This document shows, piece after piece, positions 17,344 through 26,425 of a DNA stretch of 64,000 nt (its first letter is position 1; every line of letters begins with the position of its first letter). The position numbers and the translations under genes are program-made. Origin of the DNA: Paenibacillus farraposensis (GTDB taxonomy: Bacteria > Bacillota > Bacilli > Paenibacillales > Paenibacillaceae); NCBI RefSeq assembly GCF_020736845.1, contig NZ_JAFFQR010000112.1:1072461-1136460 (forward strand), given 5' to 3'. The notes under the pieces are model-generated. The model was not told the origin of the DNA. It searched no databases and worked only from the letters and a program-made list of their open reading frames with translations.

Positions 17344-19212
17344 TCAAAAGTTTATTGCTTGGCTACACCTTAATTTCATCAACGCCACGCACTCCACATG
17401 CACCGTATGCGGAAACATATCCACGGGTTGCACTTCCACCGTTCTGTACCCGCCATCCTCCAAAATCCTTAAATCCCGCGCCAGGGTGCTTGGATTGCAA
17501 GATACGTACACCACGCGCTCTGGCTGCATCTCCAGAATGGTGTCGAGCAGGCGGGGATCGCAGCCTTTACGGGGCGGATCGACGACGATGACGTCGGCGG
17601 TGATGCCCTGCTGTTTCCAGGCAGGAATGACGTCCTCGGACGCGCCTACCTCAAATTTCACATTACGCATGTTGTTCAGCAACGCATTGCTCCGCGCATC
17701 CTCAATGGCTTCTTTGACGATCTCCACCCCATACACCTGATCCGCATGCTGAGCAAGAAACAAAGAGATGGTGCCGATGCCACAGTACGCGTCGATCACC
17801 GTTTCTTTGCCTGTCAGTCCGGCATATTCGACGGTTTTGTTATACAGTACCTCCGTTTGAACAGGGTTCACCTGATAAAAGGATCTCGCGGAAATCGCGA
17901 ACTGGACGTTTCCTATATAGTCATAGATCACGTCACGGCCCCACAGCACACGAGTTTCATCGCCAAAGATAACGTTCGTTCGCTTGGTATTCACGTTCTG
18001 GCAAATGCTTGCCACGTGGGGGATATGCTCACGGATGCTGCCGATCCAGGCATCGGCATGCGGGATATCTCGTCCATTGGTGACGAGGACCAGCATCATT
18101 TCACCTGTGCGAAAAGCGGTCTTCACGACGACATGGCGCAGCAGCCCGCGTCCAGTTTCCTCATTATATGCACTGATGCCCAGCATCCGGCCGATCTCTT
18201 TGACACGCGCGACAACCTCGTCGTTACGCTCGTCCTGTATAAGGCAAGTGTTCATATCCACGATCCGATGGCTGCCACGTGCATAGAAGCCGCCGACAAG
18301 CCCGCCCTCGGTGACACCAATCGGCACCTGGGCTTTGTTGCGGTACCGCCAAGGCTCGCTCATTCCGAGCGTAGGATGCACCACTACGCCTTGCTCACGC
18401 GCCAAATTTACGGACATGCTGTCGGCATTCGGGTCCGCACTTGTCGCCGAGGGGAAGGCCACAGTGGTGTCGGCCTTTACACTCGTATTCGCAAGGGCAG
18501 CCAATACCTGTGCTGCCTGGTTACCGGATTCGGTAGTCGCGTTTGCATTCGCTCCCGAATCCTTTTCGGCACTGGCGCTTCCAGCCACGCTCAGCTTGCC
18601 GATACGCTCCAGCACATCCACGACATGCTGGCGCTTCCAGCCTAGCTGCGCTTCGTAGCTCATATGCTGAAGCTGGCAGCCGCCGCACTGGTCGTAAATG
18701 GCGCAAGGGGCCGCAATCCGGTCACGGCTGGCCTGCACGATCTCCAGCAGCTTGGCATAGCCATACTGCTTTTTCGTTTTCAGCACCTTGACTCGTACCT
18801 TTTCCCCCGGCAGCGCGCCTGGAACAAACAGTGTAAAACCCTCAGCACGTCCTACACCCTCGCCATCATGGTTCATGCCGATAATGTCTATTATGACTTC
18901 ATCGTTTTTTTGCACAGGCAAATCGCTACGATCTGTACGGGAGCGGTTACGATTGGAAGCATGACGGCCCTGTCTATCACCGGAAGAATGGTGAACTTCT
19001 CGCTCATTATCGATTCTTTTCCGATTCACACCTCTCATATTTCCGTCCAAATTTCCATGTCCAATTCGCAGTGATTCCTTTGCGGTCCCACCTCGGAACT
19101 CTGCTTGTTCTTTTTCCCTTTTCGGCTGCATGTTCTTTTTCTGCGGTTTTCCTTGAACAGGAGCAACTGCATCCCGCCGGCTTTTTCCACGTCCGCTGCG
19201 GTTATTCGTCAT
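17344..19212 (-). CDS. rlmCD: 23S rRNA (uracil-5-)-methyltransferase, RlmCD/RumA family
   Basis: This 622-residue enzyme methylates uracils of 23S rRNA using S-adenosylmethionine. It has a long basic disordered N-terminus (about 1-100), a TRAM domain (IDIIGMNHDGEGVGRAEGFTLFV), iron-sulfur cysteines in CAIYDQCGGCQ, and a SAM site (DAYCGIGTISLFLA). The catalytic segment is DPPRKGC, with the nucleophile in YVSCNPSTLARDL. An Ala/Ser/Asn-rich insert (about 210-270) separates the iron-sulfur part from the rest, and the protein is longer than the usual 450-460 residues. The gene order dgkB-rlmCD matches yerQ-yefA of B. subtilis. The start has only a weak AGAAG upstream. Confidence 0.9.
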   Translation of the reverse strand: MTNNRSGRGKSRRDAVAPVQGKPQKKNMQPKREKEQAEFRGGTAKESLRIGHGNLDGNMRGVNRKRIDNEREVHHSSGDRQGRHASNRNRSRTDRSDLPVQKNDEVIIDIIGMNHDGEGVGRAEGFTLFVPGALPGEKVRVKVLKTKKQYGYAKLLEIVQASRDRIAAPCAIYDQCGGCQLQHMSYEAQLGWKRQHVVDVLERIGKLSVAGSASAEKDSGANANATTESGNQAAQVLAALANTSVKADTTVAFPSATSADPNADSMSVNLAREQGVVVHPTLGMSEPWRYRNKAQVPIGVTEGGLVGGFYARGSHRIVDMNTCLIQDERNDEVVARVKEIGRMLGISAYNEETGRGLLRHVVVKTAFRTGEMMLVLVTNGRDIPHADAWIGSIREHIPHVASICQNVNTKRTNVIFGDETRVLWGRDVIYDYIGNVQFAISARSFYQVNPVQTEVLYNKTVEYAGLTGKETVIDAYCGIGTISLFLAQHADQVYGVEIVKEAIEDARSNALLNNMRNVKFEVGASEDVIPAWKQQGITADVIVVDPPRKGCDPRLLDTILEMQPERVVYVSCNPSTLARDLRILEDGGYRTVEVQPVDMFPHTVHVECVALMKLRCSQAINF

Positions 19213-19619
19213 GATTCATGTCACTTCTTTCTGATCATCTTTTTATATCCAGCTTTTCATTCCATACAAGCCATCCAAACGGCCTGCAATCAATATAAAT
19301 GTCAAACCCGAAAATGCCGTTACTCCCCACGGAGAACGGCAAGGACCAATAACTAATAGGGGCGAAACGACGTAATTTATACCTCAAATCTCTATGCTTT
19401 TCTTATTACCATTAGAAACGTCAACCTTTTCCGAAATTAATATTTGCTCCAACGAAAACATTACTATTCGGAAATAAAAGCCTTTCCACATGATATCTCA
19501 CCGTAGATTCTGAAAAATTAGATTCTAGTCGCTCCACGGTACAATATATGGACGAATAAAATCATTTCATTCTATCTATTTGCTGATAACAAGCCGCTTT
19601 CTAAATTTTCGCAAAATCC
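19213..19619. other. Intergenic region between dgkB and rlmCD
   Basis: About 400 bp; it holds the dgkB terminator at 19315-19341 and presumably an independent rlmCD promoter (TTGACA is visible on the minus strand just after the hairpin). Nothing else was recognised. Confidence 0.45.
19315..19341 (-). terminator. Terminator downstream of dgkB
   Basis: TGCCGTT/AACGGCA with inner CTCC/GGAG forms a strong stem on the minus strand followed by TTTTC. It would end the dgkB transcript before rlmCD. Confidence 0.55.
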
Positions 19620-20501
19620 TCACCGAAATACATTCAAGTGATGCGGTAAATTCCGGAAGGTTGCAGGCAAAGTCCCCCCCAGTTCGCCATCCAGGTTAAG
19701 CTGAACATAGCCGGGTGAGGTGACCTCCATGTAATCTGTTTTGAAATGGATGATTTTCTTGTCCTGCAAATGCTCGCCACGCAGGGCAAGGGTCACCAAC
19801 CGGATCATTTCGGCCAGGTTACATTTACGGACAGCAATGACGTCGAGCAGCCCATCATCTATTGTCGCCCCAGGAGCGAGCTTTTCAAACCCACCCACCG
19901 AATTCGTATTCGTAATCAGGAAGAGCATGAACTCATCATGGATCACTTCCAGCCCCGATGCTTTAATGACCAGCTCTTGCGGAGCAAGGCTGACCATTTT
20001 CTCCATGCCTTTAAAATAATAGGCCAACTGGCCGATCATCGTTTTTAGCTTGCTGGGAACTTCATACGTAAGCTCGGTTAAAGTCCCTCCACCCGCAATG
20101 TTGATAAAGTAGCGGTCATTGGCTTTTCCGATATCGAGCGGCTTTGGGTTTTGGCGAATAACCAGATCACAGTAATCCCCCCATTGCCTGGGAATTCCCA
20201 ATGCTCTGGCAAAATCGTTCGTCGTTCCTACAGGGAACACACCCAAGGGCGGGCGGTTTTCCCTTTCAGCCATCCCGTTAATGACCTCATTCAAGGTACC
20301 GTCACCGCCAGCAGCGATAATCATATCATACCCACGCTCAACAGCCTCCGTTGCAGCACGCGTCGCATCCCCTTCCCCCGTCGTTGCATGGCAAGAGGCT
20401 TCAATGCCGCCTTCATCCAGACGCTGTAAAACATCCGCAAGCCGACGTCTCATTTCCTCACGTCCGGAGGTCGGATTATAAATTAATCTAGCTCTTTTCA
20501 T
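19620..20501 (-). CDS. dgkB: Diacylglycerol kinase (DgkB/YegS lipid kinase family)
   Basis: This 293-residue soluble lipid kinase phosphorylates diacylglycerol to phosphatidic acid, feeding it back to phospholipid synthesis. The sequence shows YNPTSGR at the start, the nucleotide motif AAGGDGTLNEVINGM, PVGTTNDFARALG and FINIAGGGTLTELT, plus the C-terminal GLLDVIAVRKC and NLDGE segments typical of the DAGK catalytic family. The length matches B. subtilis DgkB (about 300). GGGTGG lies upstream of the ATG. The neighbour rlmCD conserves the B. subtilis order. Confidence 0.9.
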   Translation of the reverse strand: MKRARLIYNPTSGREEMRRRLADVLQRLDEGGIEASCHATTGEGDATRAATEAVERGYDMIIAAGGDGTLNEVINGMAERENRPPLGVFPVGTTNDFARALGIPRQWGDYCDLVIRQNPKPLDIGKANDRYFINIAGGGTLTELTYEVPSKLKTMIGQLAYYFKGMEKMVSLAPQELVIKASGLEVIHDEFMLFLITNTNSVGGFEKLAPGATIDDGLLDVIAVRKCNLAEMIRLVTLALRGEHLQDKKIIHFKTDYMEVTSPGYVQLNLDGELGGTLPATFRNLPHHLNVFR

Positions 20502-20663
20502 CCCGTTACGCCACCCGTATATATAATGATATTTTATTCACATTCCAGTTCATACATTTCGTCTGTACAAAATATCATCATACTGGAATAAGGCCTCTTT
20601 TACAATAAAAGAAGCCAACGCCAAACTAAATATGGTAAATTAAGGATTACCATCGTGCTATAG

Positions 20664-21473
20664 TTAACTCATACGAGTTGAGCTGCGATCTACGGTTTGC
20701 CCCTGCTCCTTCTGCATACCTTGCAGCAGCTCGCAAATTTGACTGTCCATCCAGGTGGTGAGCAAAGGATGCGGCAGCAAAGGAGCCCCTGAATAACGGT
20801 ACTCAAGCCCCTCCAGGCGCTTGGGAATAACGCGGCTTGTAAAATAACCGGAACTCAAAAAAAGCGGCGCCACCAGTACATCATGATTCCGCTCCTGATT
20901 CCAGTACGCTGCCTTGTCATGTACACTTTCGGGATTTAGCAAAGCATAGTCTGTTCGTATACCGCTCACGCTTTGCACCGTACGGGCCAACGAAGAAATT
21001 CCCTGCTCCCACCGCTGAAGAAAGCTGTTATGTACGCTGCCGTGTCCAACGAGTAAAATGACTTCTTTCGCAGGATCGAGTGACAATGGGCGAACCTTGT
21101 CCCATACCATGCGTGCAACATCTTCTCCATCATCCAGCGGGCTGCCAAAATGCACTCGCGCCTTCCTCCGAAAGGGCTTCAAATCCGTTTCTTTGCCCGG
21201 TGCATCCTTGACTCCAAGCGCATAGCTAATCTCATCTACATGTGTACTGCCTGATGACATAAACATAGGGATCACCAGTAAATCCGTTACATCCAAAGCT
21301 TCGAGATGGTCAATACCATCCTGAATCAATCTTCCTTTAACCGTTTCCAGAAATGAAACCACTACCGGTATATCCTTCGGCAAATGAAGCTTTGCGACTG
21401 CCTGATCCACCTGTTCCACCCAATACGGCTCCCTAGAGCCATGGCTGATGACCAGTATACCAGGGCTCCGCAT
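20664..21473 (-). CDS. sirB: Sirohydrochlorin chelatase, SirB/CbiX family
   Basis: This 269-residue protein has two CbiX-type halves, each with a metal-binding histidine: ISHGSREPYWVEQV at the N-terminus and LVGHGSVHNSFLQRW in the middle. The length fits Bacillus SirB, which inserts iron into sirohydrochlorin to form siroheme. CbiX homologues insert cobalt instead, and no adjacent siroheme or cobalamin genes settle the metal. The start ATG overlaps the yerC stop by one base, indicating translational coupling. Confidence 0.8.
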   Translation of the reverse strand: MRSPGILVISHGSREPYWVEQVDQAVAKLHLPKDIPVVVSFLETVKGRLIQDGIDHLEALDVTDLLVIPMFMSSGSTHVDEISYALGVKDAPGKETDLKPFRRKARVHFGSPLDDGEDVARMVWDKVRPLSLDPAKEVILLVGHGSVHNSFLQRWEQGISSLARTVQSVSGIRTDYALLNPESVHDKAAYWNQERNHDVLVAPLFLSSGYFTSRVIPKRLEGLEYRYSGAPLLPHPLLTTWMDSQICELLQGMQKEQGQTVDRSSTRMS

Positions 21474-21763
21474 TAGCGTCCCAGACGTTCCAAAGTCATT
21501 TTGTACCCGTCATTGCCATAGTTCAGACAACGTTTAACGCGTGAAATCGTCGCTGTACTTGCGCCGGTCTCCGCTTCAATCTGATTATATGTGCTGCCTT
21601 TGCCCAGCATACGGGCAACCTCCAGACGTTGGGAGAGGGATTGAATTTCATTTATCGTACACAGATCATCGAAAAATACATAGCATTCTTCCAAATTTTT
21701 AAGAGTTAAGACCGCTTCAAACAATTGATCAATACTTTTATCATTAAGCTTTTTGAGCTGCAT
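21473..21763 (-). CDS. yerC: YerC/TrpR-like DNA-binding protein
   Basis: This 96-residue protein has the TrpR-type helix-turn-helix (LSQRLEVARMLGKGSTYNQI then EAETGASTATISRVKRCL) and the YerC/YecD N-terminus LKKLNDKSIDQLFEAVLTLK. It is probably a small transcription factor; the ligand is unknown. The second ATG (21763) is preferred because GGGAG lies 9 nt upstream, whereas ATG 21772 abuts that site. It is the first gene of a two-gene unit with sirB. Confidence 0.85.
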   Translation of the reverse strand: MQLKKLNDKSIDQLFEAVLTLKNLEECYVFFDDLCTINEIQSLSQRLEVARMLGKGSTYNQIEAETGASTATISRVKRCLNYGNDGYKMTLERLGR

Positions 21764-21986
21764 GGATATCATCTCCCAAGTTACAATCTCTCCTCATTGT
21801 ACCTGAGAAATAGTTAGTATTTCAAGCATTAACGATTTCACGCATTACAGAATAACATTACATGACATGGCATTACTGTACGAACGCCCAAATCCGCTAT
21901 TATACCTGATTTCGGGACACGTGCCTAAACCCACTGTGCGTTTGTAACATACAGTAGAGTATCAACCTGCAAAGGAATGTGATCTC

Positions 21987-22511
21987 ATGTCTGGACACTA
22001 CTATCATCGGAGGCCGCTACAGCGTTCCCTTTCCGATCCGTATAGTTCAACCCCTTATCCCGGAATCGCTCCATACAACGAGGTTCCACAAGCGGATGCC
22101 TCCGCGGTCGTGCCTTATGAAGCACCATCGACTATTACGGATGCCGCTGTCGTTACACCGGATCCCGCTCCAGCGAAAGGCGGACTGCTCGGCAACCTCG
22201 GCAACCTCGGCAATCTCAATAATCTCAACGAGATTAAAGGTTTTATTGACCGCATGGGTGGTATTGACGGAATTGTGGCTACCCTCGGCAAGGTACAAAA
22301 AGTCATGAGCAGTGTACAGCAATTTGCTCCAATGGCAAAGCTCATTATGGGTGCGCTCCCCGTATTTGGCAAATCGGGTAGCAAAAAGTCTTCTTCCGCA
22401 TCCGAGGAATTGGATGAATACACACCACCTTCACGCCCCCGCCGGAAAAAAAAGCAACGCAAAAATACCAGTACAACACGTAAACGTTCGCTTAAGCGCA
22501 AACGCCGTTAG
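21987..22511 (+). CDS. YqfQ-like (VrrB-type) low-complexity protein
   Basis: This 174-residue protein has a Pro/Tyr-rich N-terminus and a Gly/Leu/Asn repeat (GNLGNLGNLNNLNEIKG). A conserved central segment (GIDGIVATLGKVQKVMSSVQ then QFAPMAKLIM) resembles the YqfQ-like family, and the C-terminus is extremely basic (RPRRKKKQRKN...KRKRR). No signal peptide is seen. YqfQ-type proteins are poorly understood, and some are spore- or envelope-associated. AAAGGAATG precedes the start. Its stop is 6 bp from the convergent corA stop. Confidence 0.65.
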   Translation: MSGHYYHRRPLQRSLSDPYSSTPYPGIAPYNEVPQADASAVVPYEAPSTITDAAVVTPDPAPAKGGLLGNLGNLGNLNNLNEIKGFIDRMGGIDGIVATLGKVQKVMSSVQQFAPMAKLIMGALPVFGKSGSKKSSSASEELDEYTPPSRPRRKKKQRKNTSTTRKRSLKRKRR

Positions 22512-22517
22512 TCCATG

Positions 22518-23477
22518 TTATTTGAACCAGCCTCGACGCATAAACCAGACCACCATCGCGACACTCAGCAAAAGCATGAGCAAGAGTACGCCAAAATAGC
22601 CGTATTTCCAGCTTAACTCGGGCATATACGAAAAATTCATGCCATAAATACCGACAATGAGCGTCAAGGGCATAAAAATCGTCGTAATGACGGTCAATGT
22701 CTTCATGATCGAATTCATGCGGTTGGAATTGAGCGAAATATAACTGTCTCTCAGGTCGGCTGTCATTTCGCGGTCGGCCTCCAGCATGTCCGTCAGCTTT
22801 AACAGGTGGTCATAAATATCCGTAAAATAGGCGGTATGCTCCCCTTTGCCCTGCACATGCTGCGAATTCAGGACCCGGTACATCAGATCACGCATCGGCA
22901 CAATTGTACGCCGCAGCTTAAGCAGTCTAGCTCGCAGGGCAAATACCTGCTTCATCAATTCCTCTACCGATTCGTGCCGGCCCAGGCCCTCCAGTTCGGC
23001 CAATTCATCCTCAATCATGAACAAACTTGGAAAATAGTTATCCACCAGTTTATCCATCACAGTGTAGGCCGCAGCCAGCGGTCCGCGCGACCATATTTTG
23101 CGTTCATTCGCATGCTGAGCAATCCGTTCCCAGGCCTGATTGATCTCCTCCAGTTCACGATTGTGATAGGTCACCAAAAAACGGTTGCTAATGAACAAAT
23201 CCACTTCTTCCGCATCCAATGTATCTGCATCAAGCGCGTGCACTACCAGGAACTGTACATCCTCGTAATAATCCAGTTTAGGACGTTGCAGGACATGCAT
23301 ACAATCCTCCACAGCTAATGGGTGGAAGTGGAAATAACTCGTCAGCAGTTCCGATTCATGATCTGTAGGCTCGCTAAAATCCACCCATGTCCATATGTAA
23401 TTTTCCATGTCTATTTGCTCCAGTGACTGTCCTACCTTCACTTGATGATCGCGACCTATAGCCATTGTACGTATCAC
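22518..23477 (-). CDS. corA: CorA-type magnesium transporter
   Basis: This 319-residue protein has the CorA layout: a large cytosolic alpha/beta domain with acidic helices, then two C-terminal membrane helices with the signature GIYGMNFSYMPEL and a positively charged tail (MRRGWFK). It forms a pentameric Mg2+ (or Co2+/Ni2+) channel. GTG 23477 is chosen because GAGGGGGA lies 7 nt upstream and it gives the usual family length; an ATG 60 bp upstream has no ribosome binding site. No Mg2+ riboswitch-like leader was seen. Confidence 0.9.
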   Translation of the reverse strand: MIRTMAIGRDHQVKVGQSLEQIDMENYIWTWVDFSEPTDHESELLTSYFHFHPLAVEDCMHVLQRPKLDYYEDVQFLVVHALDADTLDAEEVDLFISNRFLVTYHNRELEEINQAWERIAQHANERKIWSRGPLAAAYTVMDKLVDNYFPSLFMIEDELAELEGLGRHESVEELMKQVFALRARLLKLRRTIVPMRDLMYRVLNSQHVQGKGEHTAYFTDIYDHLLKLTDMLEADREMTADLRDSYISLNSNRMNSIMKTLTVITTIFMPLTLIVGIYGMNFSYMPELSWKYGYFGVLLLMLLLSVAMVVWFMRRGWFK

Positions 23478-23842
23478 CGAATGTCCCCCTCGTCTACACT
23501 GCTGTATGTAATGTTTTTTATATTGTATATAAGCCATTTCGGATTATACAAATTTCAAGCTCTATATTCCACACGCTGAAATAAGAAAAGGATATCTCCG
23601 GGCTAACCTGCCTCTCCAAGATATCCTTATAAGATGATAAATTCGTTATCACTTAAATCTTTTTTCATTTCTTCTACAAATGTGGCATACCCGAATTCCA
23701 GTCATTCAAATCGAATGATGCTTACCTCGCTATTTCCCCCGGCGCAGCAAGCAAAGCGCTGCGCCAATCCTCTTTCTGCTCCACCCCCAAATGAATGGGG
23801 CAGGCTTTGTGAAGAAAGGAGGGGTCAGCGAGTAGTAGCGCA
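23478..23842. other. Intergenic region between corA and the structured repeat
   Basis: This stretch contains the terminator at 23588-23628 and a GC-rich part with a perfect 8-bp hairpin (GGCGCAGC/GCTGCGCC, about 23738-23762). An AGGAGGGG-like block follows before the structured repeat. No gene is recognised. Confidence 0.5.
23588..23628 (-). terminator. Hairpin terminator downstream of the glutamine-type ABC operon
   Basis: A perfect 10-bp inverted repeat AAGGATATCT/AGATATCCTT has a 21-nt spacer. On the minus strand it is followed by a T-rich tract (TTCTTATTTC). It is about 390 bp beyond the ATPase stop, so it could also be read as a corA leader hairpin. Confidence 0.5.
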
Positions 23843-23965
23843 GCGGTACATTTGAATCTGGAGGAGCGAAGCGCTCACCTTTTACCTTGAATTTCAACCT
23901 TTTCATGTCTTATATAATCCATGGAAATTCAAGGGCAACAGCGATCGTAAGATCAAATGGACCGC
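23843..23965. repeat. Structured intergenic repeat, copy A
   Basis: This 123-bp element is bounded by the stem GCGGTaCATTTGA/TCAAATGgACCGC (one A-G mismatch). An inner 9-bp stem, TTGAATTTC/GAAATTCAA, is flanked by conserved blocks TCTGGAGGAGCGAAGCGCTC and GGCAACAGCGATCG. Copy B at 57641-57762 has the same blocks in the same order, but both stems have different yet still complementary sequences. The orientation of any transcript is unknown. Confidence 0.7.
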
Positions 23966-24016
23966 GGGGCGTTCACACGAGCACGTTGCCGACCTCATCC
24001 ATTTTGCCTGCCTCAA

Positions 24017-24745
24017 CTACAATACTTTTTCCAAAAAACTGATCGTCCGTTCATTTTTCGGATTACCAAATACCTCTTGTGGCGTTCCTTCTTCCACAAT
24101 GTAGCCACCGTCCATAAACACGACCCGGTCGCTGACTTCACGTGCAAAACCCATCTCATGCGTGACGATCATCATCGTCATGCCTTCACGCGCCAAATCC
24201 TTCATTACACCCAGCACTTCGCCGACCATTTCCGGGTCAAGCGCCGAGGTAGGCTCGTCGAACAGCATGATGTCCGGGTTCATCGCCAGTGCGCGCGCAA
24301 TCGCTACACGCTGCTTCTGACCGCCGGAAAGCTGGCCTGGCAGTGCATCTGCCTTATCAGCCAAACCTACACGCTCCAGCAGCTTCATAGCCGTTTCCCG
24401 GGCCTCTGCCTTCGTCTGCTTGCCCAGTTCTGTCGGGGCGAACATAATGTTCTTAAGCACCGTCATATGCGGGAACAGATTGAAATGCTGAAACACCATC
24501 CCTATATTTTCACGGACCTTGTTAATGTCCACGTTTTTGTCGCTCAAGTTGTAGTCGTCGACGATGACCTCACCAGCGGTAATTTCCTCAAGCATATTCA
24601 TACAACGCAAAAACGTGCTTTTCCCCGAACCCGAAGGGCCGATGACGCATACAACCTCGCCTTCGCGCACTTGCATGTCAATGCCTCTCAGCACTTGGTT
24701 GCTGCCATAGCTTTTTTTCAAATCCTTGACGATAATTTTACCCAC
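24017..24745 (-). CDS. Polar amino acid ABC transporter ATP-binding protein (GlnQ-like)
   Basis: This 242-residue ABC ATPase has Walker [11 protein letters not shown]-loop [13 protein letters not shown], signature [15 protein letters not shown], Walker [14 protein letters not shown] and the switch His in VTHEMGFA, a close match to GlnQ-type enzymes. It energises uptake of glutamine or a related polar amino acid with the fused binding protein-permease encoded just upstream. GTG 24745 behind GGGAG is preferred; it overlaps the upstream stop by 8 bp, indicating coupling. Confidence 0.9.
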   Translation of the reverse strand: MGKIIVKDLKKSYGSNQVLRGIDMQVREGEVVCVIGPSGSGKSTFLRCMNMLEEITAGEVIVDDYNLSDKNVDINKVRENIGMVFQHFNLFPHMTVLKNIMFAPTELGKQTKAEARETAMKLLERVGLADKADALPGQLSGGQKQRVAIARALAMNPDIMLFDEPTSALDPEMVGEVLGVMKDLAREGMTMMIVTHEMGFAREVSDRVVFMDGGYIVEEGTPQEVFGNPKNERTISFLEKVL

Positions 24746-26186
24746 GGCGAGTTCTCCCTTCAAGACGGTTGGAAATTTTGGTCAGGACTGTAATGACGAT
24801 AAGATACATTATCGCAACGACCAGCCAAATATCAAAGGATTGGAACGTCCGCGCAATAATAATCTTACCCGATTGGGTCAACTCGACCAGACCGATAACA
24901 GACAAAATGGACGTATCCTTCAATGTGATAACCAACTGATTGATAAACGACGGGATCATCACTTTTACAGCCTGCGGCAAAATGATTTTGAGCATAGCCG
25001 TCCGGTATGGCAAACCAAGCGAGCGAGCCGCTTCCATTTGTCCCGGATCAATCGACTGGATACCCCCGCGGATAATTTCCGTCACATAAGCGCCCGCATT
25101 TAGGGACAGCGTCAATACAGCTGCGACAAAAAGCGGCATTTTGAAATCCAGTGCCTGTGGAATACCAAAGTAAATAAAGAATGCAAGTACGATCAGTGGA
25201 ATACCGCGGAATACATCAACGAACACGGTCGCAATACCACGGAGCGCCTTGTTATGGCTCACCTTCATAAAGCCAAACACCAGCCCGAGCAAGAAGGCTA
25301 TGAGAAGCGATACCAGGGTATACAGGAGTGTATTCCCCATCCCTTTGATCAATGCAGGCAGCGAAGCGGAAATCAGCTCCCAGCGTCCGCGCTCGACAGG
25401 CGCCACGCCTTTGCCGGATTCGCCCAGGTACTTGGACATGATTTTGTCATATTCTCCGTTGTTGCGAAGGTTAACAAGCCCGGCATTGAATTTCTCCAGC
25501 AGTTCCCGATTATTGCCTTTGTTGACAGCAAAACCGTAAGAACCGCCTTTTTCCTTATCCGTCACCAGCTTGAGGCCATTATTTTGCGTCACCCCGTATG
25601 CCAATACCGGAAAATCATCAAAGCAGGCAACTGAATTCCCCGTTTTGACTTCATCATACATTTGGGAAGAATCATCGAATGGTACCAATGTAAAGCCGTA
25701 TTTGTCCTTAATGGATTCTGCAAAGGTGTAGCCTTCCGTTCCTGTTTTTACAGCTACACGCTGGCCCTTCAAATCCTCATAGCGTTTAATCGTGTCATTA
25801 TCCTTACGGACCGCCATAACGACCCCTGAATCAAAATAAGGCTCGGAAAAATCGAAACTTTGCTTGCGCTCATCGGTGATGCTCATGCCGGCAATGACGC
25901 CATCCACTTGATTGGTTTCAAGGGCTTGTACTGCTGCGTTAAAGCCAAGAGGTTTAATGGTATATTCAAAATTCTGGTCCTTGGCAATAGCCGCCAGCAG
26001 ATCCATGTCAATTCCGACAAACTTGCCATCTACATCTTCGAACTCAAAGGGCGCGAACGTCGTATCCGTGCCGATATCATATTTTGTTTTGTTTTCTGCA
26101 TGGGCCACTGCACCGAAATTACCGGCCAGGGCAACTACAAAAAACAAACAAATCATGAGAGCTGTTAGTTTTCTAGATTTTTGCAT
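24738..26186 (-). CDS. Fused substrate-binding protein/permease of a polar amino acid ABC importer
   Basis: This 482-residue protein joins three parts. A signal peptide (about 1-30) leads to a type 3 periplasmic-binding domain ([20 protein letters not shown], about 35-255). A His/Glu/Gln/Arg-type permease domain follows (about 275-475) with five membrane helices and the EAA loop ([21 protein letters not shown]). Such one-chain fusions resemble GlnP of lactic-acid bacteria. Glutamine or a related polar amino acid is the likely substrate. GGAGG precedes the ATG. The ATPase gene overlaps its end, so the two genes make a complete importer. Confidence 0.9.
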   Translation of the reverse strand: MQKSRKLTALMICLFFVVALAGNFGAVAHAENKTKYDIGTDTTFAPFEFEDVDGKFVGIDMDLLAAIAKDQNFEYTIKPLGFNAAVQALETNQVDGVIAGMSITDERKQSFDFSEPYFDSGVVMAVRKDNDTIKRYEDLKGQRVAVKTGTEGYTFAESIKDKYGFTLVPFDDSSQMYDEVKTGNSVACFDDFPVLAYGVTQNNGLKLVTDKEKGGSYGFAVNKGNNRELLEKFNAGLVNLRNNGEYDKIMSKYLGESGKGVAPVERGRWELISASLPALIKGMGNTLLYTLVSLLIAFLLGLVFGFMKVSHNKALRGIATVFVDVFRGIPLIVLAFFIYFGIPQALDFKMPLFVAAVLTLSLNAGAYVTEIIRGGIQSIDPGQMEAARSLGLPYRTAMLKIILPQAVKVMIPSFINQLVITLKDTSILSVIGLVELTQSGKIIIARTFQSFDIWLVVAIMYLIVITVLTKISNRLEGRTRRG

Positions 26187-26343
26187 GATTTCCTCCAGTC
26201 AGTTGAAACGGAACAAAGTTTTCTGTTTATTTTACAGGAGTTATTAAAAATTGACTACTTTGATGTCAGCTATTTAAAAAAAAATATTTCATGGAACTAT
26301 CTGGGCTGTAAACTTTGAAGGTGAAAATATGGCACCATAATGC

Positions 26344-26382
26344 CAATAAGCCCCTGCCGCAAAAACGGACGGAAGCTTATTG
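26344..26382. repeat. Inverted repeat between pit and the amino acid ABC operon
   Basis: CAATAAGC/GCTTATTG forms a perfect 8-bp stem with an inner GC-rich loop. It may terminate the pit transcript, although no T-run follows on the minus strand. Confidence 0.3.
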
Positions 26383-26425
26383 TGTATGCTATAGTGTATG
26401 TTTTTTTTATAAAAAATATAGAAAA

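Noticed and set aside
17746-18645. A 299-residue open frame on the plus strand opposite rlmCD
   Set aside because: It lies fully antisense to a well-conserved methyltransferase gene, has no ribosome binding site and shows no family motif; it reflects the GC-rich codon use of the real gene.
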